Of a stretch of 64,000 nucleotides of DNA, positions 57,651 through 64,000 are shown in pieces. Position 1 is the first letter of the stretch. Each line of letters opens with the position of its first letter. A program made the position numbers and the translations under genes. The DNA comes from Litorivivens sp041624475 (lineage in GTDB: Bacteria > Pseudomonadota > Gammaproteobacteria > Pseudomonadales > Spongiibacteraceae), in assembly GCF_041624475.1 (NCBI RefSeq), contig NZ_JBFJUX010000011.1, positions 61,157-125,156 of the forward strand. Reading direction: 5' to 3'. The notes below the pieces were generated by a model, which saw nothing but the letters and a program-made list of their open reading frames with translations, ran no database searches and was not told where the DNA came from.

Positions 57651-58823
57651 ATGAGAAAGTTTATGTACACCGCCATCACCCTGCTCACCCTGAGCGTGGT
57701 GTTCGGAGCGATCTTTGGCTGGATCGAATTTCGGGATCGGATGGTGGACGGTTTTGTTGCGGCCTATGTGCCGCCGCCGGTTGGCGTTGAGGCAAATGCC
57801 GCCCTTGAAGAGCAGTGGGATATAACGCTCTCCGCCGTTGGTACGGTAAAGGCGGTTAACGGCGTAGATATAACGACGGAAGCCAATGGCCTCATTAAAG
57901 AGATCTACTTTGCCTCGGGTCAGGAAGTGGAAGAGGGCGATGTGCTGGTCCAGCTCGACGACGACGTTGAGCAAGCCAACCTGAAAAGCTTCAAGGCTCA
58001 GTACCGTCTTGCCAAGATTAACTATGATCGCGACTCGCGGCTGATGCGCAGCAATGCGATTTCCCGCACAGACTTTGACAAGGTGGAAGCGCAGCTCGCC
58101 GATATGAAGGCGCAGGTGGAGCGCACCGAGGCCATTATCGCCCAGAAAAAAATCAAGGCACCCTTTTCCGGGCGACTGGGTATAAGGCAGGTTAACGTTG
58201 GAGAATATATCAAGAGCGGTGACGATATTGTCACGCTGCAGGCTCTTGACGAGCTGCTTATCGAGTTTTCGGTGCCGGAATATCACACACCAAAGCTTTA
58301 CGTCGGCCAGAAGCTTCGCTTCACGGTCACGGCTTTTGGTGAGCGAGTGTTTGAAGCGACGGTTACGTCTATCAATTCGAAGGTTGATGAAACCACCCGC
58401 AATATTCAAGTGCAGGGTAATTTCGAGAATGAAACGGGTGCGATTCTGCCGGGCATGTTTGCCAATGTCAGCGTGATACTGGAGCAGCAGCAATCGGTAG
58501 TGACGGTACCCCAGACGTCGGTGAGTTATTCCCTGTACGGCGATTCGGTGTTTGTGGTGTCCGAGCAGGATCTCAATCTGAAAACGCCGGATACAACGAT
58601 CAATGTGTTTGGTCTGGAAATCGACCTTTCAAAAATCCACAAGATGGAAGTTCCCCCGGAGCGCGGCCTGGCTGTCAATCGACGCTACGTGAAGTTGGGT
58701 GAACGGCAGGGCAACCGTGTGGCTATTGTCGAGGGCGTCGAACCGGGTGAAATGGTGGTGACGGCGGGGCAGCTGAAGCTCAACAACGGCACCCGTGTCG
58801 AAGTCATCGAGCAGGCACCATAG
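57651..58823 (+). CDS. RND efflux periplasmic adaptor (membrane fusion protein)
   Basis: This 390-residue adaptor has an N-terminal anchor helix (about 5-24), the biotinyl-lipoyl part with EIYFASGQEVEEGDVLVQLDDD, a helical hairpin (about 100-165), IKAPFSGRLGIRQVNVGEYI, the beta-barrel and a membrane-proximal domain (ILPGMFANVSVIL to the end). It links the RND transporter encoded next, 7 bp downstream, to an outer-membrane channel of TolC type, which is not encoded nearby. An insertion with FGLEIDLSKIHKM around residues 322-334 is unusual for the family. Confidence 0.9.
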   Translation: MRKFMYTAITLLTLSVVFGAIFGWIEFRDRMVDGFVAAYVPPPVGVEANAALEEQWDITLSAVGTVKAVNGVDITTEANGLIKEIYFASGQEVEEGDVLVQLDDDVEQANLKSFKAQYRLAKINYDRDSRLMRSNAISRTDFDKVEAQLADMKAQVERTEAIIAQKKIKAPFSGRLGIRQVNVGEYIKSGDDIVTLQALDELLIEFSVPEYHTPKLYVGQKLRFTVTAFGERVFEATVTSINSKVDETTRNIQVQGNFENETGAILPGMFANVSVILEQQQSVVTVPQTSVSYSLYGDSVFVVSEQDLNLKTPDTTINVFGLEIDLSKIHKMEVPPERGLAVNRRYVKLGERQGNRVAIVEGVEPGEMVVTAGQLKLNNGTRVEVIEQAP

Positions 58824-58830
58824 GGGCGCT

Positions 58831-61800
58831 ATGAATTTCACCGATATTTTCATTCGTCGCCCGGTTCTGGCCTGTGTGCTCAGCTTACTGCTGCTGGTAA
58901 CCGGCCTGAAGGCCTTTACCGGCCTGCAGCTGCGTCAGCATCCGGAAATTACCTATCCCGCCATTAACGTCACAACGGTCTATCCCGGTGCCTCGGCGGC
59001 CTTGATGAAAGGCTTTGTGACGACACCCATCCTGTCGGCGCTGAGTTCGGCGGAAGGTATTTCCTATATAACCGCCACCAGCACCGATAGCACCTCGACC
59101 GTCACCGCCTTTCTGACGCCAGACTATGACGTGGATTCGGCCTTTCTGGAAGTCAGCGCCAAGGTCAACAAGGTGCGGACTGAACTGCCGCGTGAATCTG
59201 AAAACCCGCTGGTTGAAAAAATGGAAAGTGCCAGCGGTGACATTCTGCAGTACATCAGTTTTGTCAGCGAGGTGATGAGCCAGGAGCAGATAACCGATTA
59301 TCTGAGCAAGGTGATTCTGCCTGAGATCAATACCATTGAGGGCGTCAGTCGGGCGCAGATTCGCGGCAAACGCACCTTCGCCATGCGCATCTGGCTGGAC
59401 AGTGACCGGATGGCCTCATTGGGTATTTCAACCGAAGACGTCGAAACGGCTCTCGCAAGTAACAATTATCAGAGTGCCGCGGGCAAAATTGAGGGCGAGT
59501 TTGTTCGTATCTCGGTGACTGCTGATACAGACCTGAATTCACGCCAGGAATTTGAAGATATTGTCGTGCGCGGCAATGGCCAGACCCTGATTCGCTTGAA
59601 AGATATTGCGCGGGTGGAGCTCGGCGCCGAACACTATCGGGACGTTATTCGCTACGGCGGCCAGCGCACGGTGTTTCTGCAAACTACGGCCTCTGCAAGC
59701 GCCAACCCTGTTGAGGTGGCCGCCAATGTCCGCGAGGCCCTGCCACAGCTGGAAAAACAGCTGCCCCCCGAGCTTAAGATGGAGGTGGTCTTTGATACCA
59801 CCGTGTCCATTGAAAAGTCGATCAATGAGGTTATCAAAACCCTGCTTGAGGCCAGTGTGATTGTGGTACTGGTTATCCTGATCTTCCTCGGCAACTTCCG
59901 CGCGGTGTTGATACCGGTTGTCACCATACCCCTGTCGCTGATCGGGGTGATGGTATTGATGCTGATGATGGGCTTCTCGCTGAATCTGCTGACCCTGCTG
60001 GCGATGGTGTTGGCGATTGGTCTGGTGGTGGATGACGCCATCGTGGTGCTGGAAAATATCCAGCGCCATATGGAAGAGGGCGAGACGCGCTATCAGGCGG
60101 CCTTGAAAGGCGCGCGCGAAATTGCCTTCCCGGTTATCGCCATGACCTTTACCCTCGCGGCGGTCTATGGGCCGGTAGGCTTTCTCGAAGGGCTTACCGG
60201 CGCCCTGTTTACCGAATTTGCCTTTACCCTGGCGGCGGCGGTCATTGTTTCCGGTGTGGTGGCCTTAACCCTGTCGCCCATGATGTGTTCGCGTATGTTG
60301 CCCGAACAGGTGTCTGAGGGGCGCTTTGCGCAAGGGGTGAACTCGGTACTGGATGGTCTGACCCAGTTGTATCTGCGAGCGCTTGATGAAGCGATCAAGA
60401 TGCGTTGGTTGACGGTACTTTTTTGCGCGATCATCCTGAGTTGTATCTACTTTCTCTACGACTCCATTGCCCAGGAGCTGGCCCCGCTTGAAGATGATGG
60501 GGTGGTGGTGGTTACCGGCACCGGACCCATCGATGCCAACTCGGATTACATGGAAAAATATGTCGCCCAGACCGAGAAACCGATCGCGGAGATTCCGGAG
60601 CGCGAGCGCAGCTTTTTCTGGGTGTCGGACTCCAATGTGTTTTCGCTGGTGCTGCTCTCGGATTGGGAAGATCGAGAGCGCAGCGCCAAGGAGATACAGG
60701 ACTCGCTGCTCTCTGAGCTGAACAAGGTAACCGGCCTTCAGCTTTATACCTATAATTTCCCGCCTTTGCCGGGGGCGGCCGGCGGTCTGCCGGTGCAGTA
60801 TGTGTTGACCTCAACGCTGTCGGACGAACTGCTGTTTCAGGTGGCGCAGCGGATCACCGAAGAGGCCTCGACCAGCGGTTTGTTTACCTACGTCAGCCAG
60901 GACCTGAAGTTCAACAAACCCGAACTGGTCGTGTCTATCGATCGCTCCCTTGCCGGTGAGATGGGCGTCACCATGGAGGCTATCGGCAAGACGCTGGCGA
61001 CTTATCTGGGTGAGGCCAACAGCGGCCGATTCAGTGTGGATAACCGCAGCTACAAGGTCATTGCCCAGGCCGATTCCCGTTTCCGCTTGAACCCGGAGGC
61101 ATTGGCCAACTACCACGTGCCCGCGGTGACCGGTGAAATGGTGCCGCTCTCGACGTTCGTGTCCACTGAACTACGTTCCTCGCCAAATAAGCTGAGTCAG
61201 TTCCAGCAGCTCAATGCCACCTACATTGGCGCCATGCTGGCACCCGGTGTCAGCATGGGGCAGGCCATTGAGTATCTCGATGAGCTTTCCGAGAAAACCT
61301 TGCCCGATGGTTTCAGCCACGATTATATGGGGCAGTCGCGCCAGTTTCTGGAAGAGGGTAATGTGCTGTTGGCGACCTTCGGCTTCTCGGTACTATTGAT
61401 CTATCTGGTGCTGGCCGCCCAGTTCGAGAGCTTCCGCGACCCGATTATTGTTTTGATCAGTGTGCCGATGTCGATTTGTGGCGCGCTGATTCCTTTGGCG
61501 CTGGGTCTGTCGACCATGAATATCTATTCCCAGATCGGCTTGATTACCCTGATCGGGCTGATCAGTAAGCACGGCATACTGATTGTGGACTTTGCCAATA
61601 ATCTGCAGGAGTCAGACGGTCTGAGTATTCGCGAAGCGGCCAAGCAGGCTGCGGCGGTGCGGCTGCGGCCGATTCTGATGACAACGGCCGCCATGGTTTT
61701 TGGGGTGCTGCCCCTGTTGATGGCTACCGGCGCCGGGGCTCAGAGCCGTTTCAGCATTGGTCTGGTGATTACGGCGGGCATGTCTATTGGCACGCTGTTT

Positions 61801-61872
61801 ACCCTGTTTGCGGTGCCGGTGCTTTACACCTTTTTCGCGCGTGTGCGCAAACCACTACCAGTTAGTTCATAG
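58831..61872 (+). CDS. RND efflux inner-membrane transporter (HAE1 type)
   Basis: This 1,013-residue proton-driven exporter of the AcrB/MexI-like hydrophobe family has twelve predicted helices and two large periplasmic loops. It starts NFTDIFIRRPVLACVLSLLL and contains the proton-relay Asp pair in GLVVDDAIVVLENIQRHMEEG, here quoted almost in full, plus the second-half signature LITLIGLISKHGILIVDFAN. Start: ATG at 58831 with AGGGG upstream; the frame runs on to 58795 inside the adaptor gene. Substrates cannot be deduced. A MazG-like gene begins 14 bp after its stop. Confidence 0.92.
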   Translation: MNFTDIFIRRPVLACVLSLLLLVTGLKAFTGLQLRQHPEITYPAINVTTVYPGASAALMKGFVTTPILSALSSAEGISYITATSTDSTSTVTAFLTPDYDVDSAFLEVSAKVNKVRTELPRESENPLVEKMESASGDILQYISFVSEVMSQEQITDYLSKVILPEINTIEGVSRAQIRGKRTFAMRIWLDSDRMASLGISTEDVETALASNNYQSAAGKIEGEFVRISVTADTDLNSRQEFEDIVVRGNGQTLIRLKDIARVELGAEHYRDVIRYGGQRTVFLQTTASASANPVEVAANVREALPQLEKQLPPELKMEVVFDTTVSIEKSINEVIKTLLEASVIVVLVILIFLGNFRAVLIPVVTIPLSLIGVMVLMLMMGFSLNLLTLLAMVLAIGLVVDDAIVVLENIQRHMEEGETRYQAALKGAREIAFPVIAMTFTLAAVYGPVGFLEGLTGALFTEFAFTLAAAVIVSGVVALTLSPMMCSRMLPEQVSEGRFAQGVNSVLDGLTQLYLRALDEAIKMRWLTVLFCAIILSCIYFLYDSIAQELAPLEDDGVVVVTGTGPIDANSDYMEKYVAQTEKPIAEIPERERSFFWVSDSNVFSLVLLSDWEDRERSAKEIQDSLLSELNKVTGLQLYTYNFPPLPGAAGGLPVQYVLTSTLSDELLFQVAQRITEEASTSGLFTYVSQDLKFNKPELVVSIDRSLAGEMGVTMEAIGKTLATYLGEANSGRFSVDNRSYKVIAQADSRFRLNPEALANYHVPAVTGEMVPLSTFVSTELRSSPNKLSQFQQLNATYIGAMLAPGVSMGQAIEYLDELSEKTLPDGFSHDYMGQSRQFLEEGNVLLATFGFSVLLIYLVLAAQFESFRDPIIVLISVPMSICGALIPLALGLSTMNIYSQIGLITLIGLISKHGILIVDFANNLQESDGLSIREAAKQAAAVRLRPILMTTAAMVFGVLPLLMATGAGAQSRFSIGLVITAGMSIGTLFTLFAVPVLYTFFARVRKPLPVSS

Positions 61873-61886
61873 TTCAGGAGAAGCGG

Positions 61887-62273
61887 ATGAAAGGCGAAGA
61901 CTATATTCAGCAGGCGTTACAAACCGAATCACAGCCCAGCGAAGAACAGATGTCGCGGGTCAATCTGCGTATCCTGCACGCTCTGATGGGCCTGCAAACG
62001 GAAACCGGCGAATTGACGGATGCGGTCAAGCGTCACATTTTCTACGGCACGCCGCTGGACAAGGTAAACCTGGTCGAAGAGATTGGCGATGTGTTCTGGT
62101 ACATCGCCATTCTGATGGATGAACTCAAGGTAGATGTGGGCGATAAGGCGAGCTTTGAGCACGCCATGAAGGTCAACATCGAAAAGTTGCGCGCCCGCTA
62201 CCCGAATAAATTTACCGAATACGATGCGGTGAATCGCAACCTGGATACCGAGCGTAAAATACTCGAGCAGTAA
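61887..62273 (+). CDS. MazG-like nucleotide pyrophosphohydrolase
   Basis: This 128-residue all-alpha NTP pyrophosphatase has the MazG-type acidic metal site: LQTETGELTDAVKRH supplies E-x2-E and LVEEIGDVFWYIAILMDEL supplies E-x2-D. The family removes noncanonical or excess NTPs. AGGAG is 6-9 bp upstream of the ATG. It follows the RND gene by 14 bp and is ended by the hairpin at 62292. Confidence 0.86.
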   Translation: MKGEDYIQQALQTESQPSEEQMSRVNLRILHALMGLQTETGELTDAVKRHIFYGTPLDKVNLVEEIGDVFWYIAILMDELKVDVGDKASFEHAMKVNIEKLRARYPNKFTEYDAVNRNLDTERKILEQ

Positions 62274-62283
62274 GGTACCTGCT

Positions 62284-63099
62284 CTACAGAGACGGCCACT
62301 TCGGTGGCCGTTTTTCGTTAAAAGCCGCCATGGCTTCTTCCATGCAGCCGGTAAAGTAGCCGAGCACCTGCGTTCTGTTTTCAATCTCCATGGCTTCGCG
62401 CAGGCTGCTGGCATTTACGTTACTGCGCAGCCCTTTTTTGGTCATCCACACCCCGTATTCGGCGTTGTCCCGAATCATCCGGGCTTTTTCCAGACAGGCA
62501 TCGATTAGCTGTTCGGGCTCAACCGTCCGTGATGTCAGGCGCAGCTCGCGCGCCTCAGCAGCATCGATAATCCTGCCGGTCAGCATCAGGTCGCTGGCGT
62601 CTGACAGGCCAATGATACGCGGCAGAAAATAGCTGGTGCCCACATCGCAGGAGGACAGTCCGGTTTTGATAAACACCGAGCCAAAGCGGGCTTTAGTGGA
62701 CGCGATACGCAGATCGCAGGCCAGTGTAATCGCGAGACCTCCGCCTACAGCGACGCCATTAACGGCGGCAATGACCGGCTTGTCGCACTCATTGATGGCG
62801 AGCATAAGCTCGGCCAGATATTCCTGAAATTTGTACACGTAACCCAGTTGGCCCATCCCCTCGGTGCCGGGAATGGAGCCGGGCGCAGCGCCGGTATTGC
62901 TCAGATCCGCGCCGGCGCAAAAGCCCTTTCCGGCGCCGGTAATGATAATGACCCGGTTCGTTCGGTCGTTATTGAGCTGATCGAGAGTCTGACGTAGATC
63001 GCTGATCATCTGTTCGTTTAGAGCATTCAGCGTCTCTGGGCGGTTCAGGGTTATTAGCGCAATCCCGGTTTCGGGTGTGTCTATCTGCAAGGTTTTCAT
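62284..63099 (-). CDS. Crotonase-family enoyl-CoA hydratase/isomerase (EchA type)
   Basis: This 271-residue crotonase is of the same subgroup as the one at 49.9 kb. The oxyanion hole is seen in GAGKGFCAGADLSN and VNGVAVGGGLAITLACD. Both canonical catalytic Glu positions are changed (Ala and Phe), while DVGTSYFLPRIIG carries the subgroup's acidic residue. The substrate is unknown; it may act on branched or cyclic acyl-CoA. AGGAGG is 10 bp before the ATG. It is divergent from the patatin gene, 78 bp apart, and ends under the terminator hairpin shared with the MazG-like gene. Confidence 0.86.
   Translation of the reverse strand: MKTLQIDTPETGIALITLNRPETLNALNEQMISDLRQTLDQLNNDRTNRVIIITGAGKGFCAGADLSNTGAAPGSIPGTEGMGQLGYVYKFQEYLAELMLAINECDKPVIAAVNGVAVGGGLAITLACDLRIASTKARFGSVFIKTGLSSCDVGTSYFLPRIIGLSDASDLMLTGRIIDAAEARELRLTSRTVEPEQLIDACLEKARMIRDNAEYGVWMTKKGLRSNVNASSLREAMEIENRTQVLGYFTGCMEEAMAAFNEKRPPKWPSL
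62292..62315 (+). terminator. Terminator after the MazG-like gene
   Basis: ACGGCCAC (62292-62299), loop TTCG, GTGGCCGT (62304-62311) and a T-run follow. The stem overlaps the 3' end of the convergent crotonase coding region. Confidence 0.8.
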
Positions 63100-63177
63100 A
63101 GGGCGGTTTCCTCCTGACGATTGAGTATAATCCCCAGCGCGAAGGCGGAAGTTAACGATCGTATAGGGAGGTTGAGG

Positions 63178-64000
63178 ATGGCGGCACCACTTCGATTCAG
63201 GGCGGGGCCCGCAGCGCGCCGTATTATTGAGCGCGACGGATTGCAGCCGGACCGGATAGCCGCTATGGCGGGCGCCGCCGGTGGTCCCAAGTGGCTGGTG
63301 CTGGCTGCGCTGGACAAGTTTCTGTTTGGCGAGTGGCTGCGACCCAGAACAAAGCCCTTGCCGCTGGTAGGCTCATCCATCGGTAGCTGGCGTTTTGCGG
63401 CCGTCTCAACGGCCGACCCCATTGCCGCTATCAGCCGTCTTGAACGCTTGTATGTTGAGCAGTGTTACAGTGGCAAGCCTTCCCTGCGCGAAGTGACAGA
63501 GACTGCCAGCCGTCTTTTAGATGAGCTGCTAGGCGATTCCGGCGTTTCCGAGATATTGAACCACCCCTGGGCACGGCTGCACGTGGTGACTGCTTTGTGC
63601 CGGGGCTGGACCGGTCTGGATGCAAAATTGCCGATGGGGCTGGGCTTTGGCGCCGCTACCTTGCTGAATGCCTGTAAGCGCGACTGGTTGGCGCTCTTTC
63701 TGGCGCGCCATGTTTTTGTCGACCGGCGAGCAGGGAGCTTGCCAGAGTCTGCCTTTCCGGGCTTTGCCACCAAACTGCTGCCACTGGTGGATAACAATCT
63801 GCAGCAAGCGCTGTTGGCCAGCGGCTCCATTCCTTTTGTGCTTGAGGCCATTGAGATGCCCAATGAGCCCGGCTACTACCGGGACGGGGGCATGATTGAC
63901 TACCACATGGATTTGCCCCTGAGTCGGGATGGGCTGGTGCTGATGCCGCATTTTTCCAAAACGCTCCTGCCGGGCTGGCTGGACAAGTTCAGGGCCTCCC
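63178..64000 (+). CDS. Patatin-like phospholipase family protein (3' end outside window)
   Basis: This patatin-like acyl hydrolase runs off the right edge; about 274 residues are visible. The N-terminus is AAPLRFRAGPAARRIIERDG. The oxyanion loop AGAAGGPKW (31-39) is followed by nucleophile Ser67 in GSSIGSW, and the catalytic Asp lies in YRDGGMIDYHMD near residue 238. Both dyad residues are intact. The subgroup differs from the DUF3336 patatin at 46.8 kb. GGGAGG stands 6 bp before the ATG, and TATAAT at 63125-63130 is a possible -10. The product is probably a lipase or phospholipase; substrate unknown. Confidence 0.85.
   Translation, partial: MAAPLRFRAGPAARRIIERDGLQPDRIAAMAGAAGGPKWLVLAALDKFLFGEWLRPRTKPLPLVGSSIGSWRFAAVSTADPIAAISRLERLYVEQCYSGKPSLREVTETASRLLDELLGDSGVSEILNHPWARLHVVTALCRGWTGLDAKLPMGLGFGAATLLNACKRDWLALFLARHVFVDRRAGSLPESAFPGFATKLLPLVDNNLQQALLASGSIPFVLEAIEMPNEPGYYRDGGMIDYHMDLPLSRDGLVLMPHFSKTLLPGWLDKFRAS

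Noticed and set aside
1..64000. Insertion sequences, prophage genes or plasmid functions
   Set aside because: No transposase, integrase, capsid or replication-protein signature was found in any frame I examined.

Overview
The window is a moderately GC-rich stretch of a Gammaproteobacterium chromosome. It is gene-dense with short gaps, and nothing in it is recognisably phage, plasmid or transposon. Several markers point to a Pseudomonadales/Cellvibrionales-type, probably marine, lineage. These are FabY-type initiation of fatty-acid synthesis, a mlaA-rssB-rssC order as I recall it from Pseudomonas, an 834-residue FadE, HrpA, a FimV-like protein and abundant TonB-dependent receptors. The lineage is an inference from gene content, not from a ribosomal marker.

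Layout. 0-5.3 kb: the 3' part of fadD, then hrpA. 5.5-7.5 kb: a compact three-gene copper-RiPP-like operon. It encodes a secreted precursor with twelve EGKCG motifs, a DUF692 multinuclear-iron oxygenase and a DUF2063 partner. 7.6-10.3 kb: mlaA, then a response-regulator phosphatase and a STAS protein (RssB/RssC type), with a palindromic element between them. 10.3-18.7 kb: fadE, a possible small RNA, a pterin synthase-like gene with an SDR, a YhhQ transporter, a crotonase and the pxpABC 5-oxoprolinase operon. 19.1-26.5 kb: a six-gene signalling operon of TonB receptor, YfiR-like protein, histidine kinase, REC-DUF3369 regulator, REC-pseudokinase and degenerate GGDEF-EAL protein. 26.5-30 kb: dusC, a GspC-like PDZ protein, a PQQ sugar dehydrogenase, and two small genes (rubredoxin and a DUF3012 lipoprotein). 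30.1-38.3 kb: lipid and steroid-type metabolism, with a thiolase, a Rieske oxygenase, a GlxA-type regulator, fabY, an SRPBCC protein, a nitroreductase, a dienoyl-CoA isomerase-like crotonase and an acyltransferase. 38.4-40.5 kb: a quinohaemoprotein alcohol dehydrogenase. 40.7-45.3 kb: a beta-helix lipoprotein and a TonB receptor behind a convincing Pho box. 45.4-52.3 kb: a DMT transporter, a thioesterase, a patatin, a UbiB-family kinase, a crotonase and a FimV-like protein. 52.4-64 kb: tRNA-Ser and a tRNA fragment, GloC-like MBL protein, moaCDE, flavin reductase, Nudix, rmuC, bcp, an RND pump, a MazG-like protein, a crotonase and a 3'-truncated patatin gene.

How it fits together. Beta-oxidation and acyl-CoA functions are scattered across the window (fadD, fadE, thiolase, four crotonases, a thioesterase, two patatins, fabY), which suits a lipid-using heterotroph. 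The three most interesting blocks are the EGKCG copper-peptide cluster, the TonB-YfiR-two-component-GGDEF/EAL relay with two apparently inactive signalling domains, and the Pho-boxed lipoprotein/TonB-receptor pair. Smaller leads are the ExxHGH pterin synthase with its SDR, a possible 200-nt minus-strand RNA at 13.0-13.2 kb, and a duplicated 22-bp piece of tRNA-Ser. Starts were often moved downstream of the longest ORF where a Shine-Dalgarno, signal peptide or gene overlap decided it.
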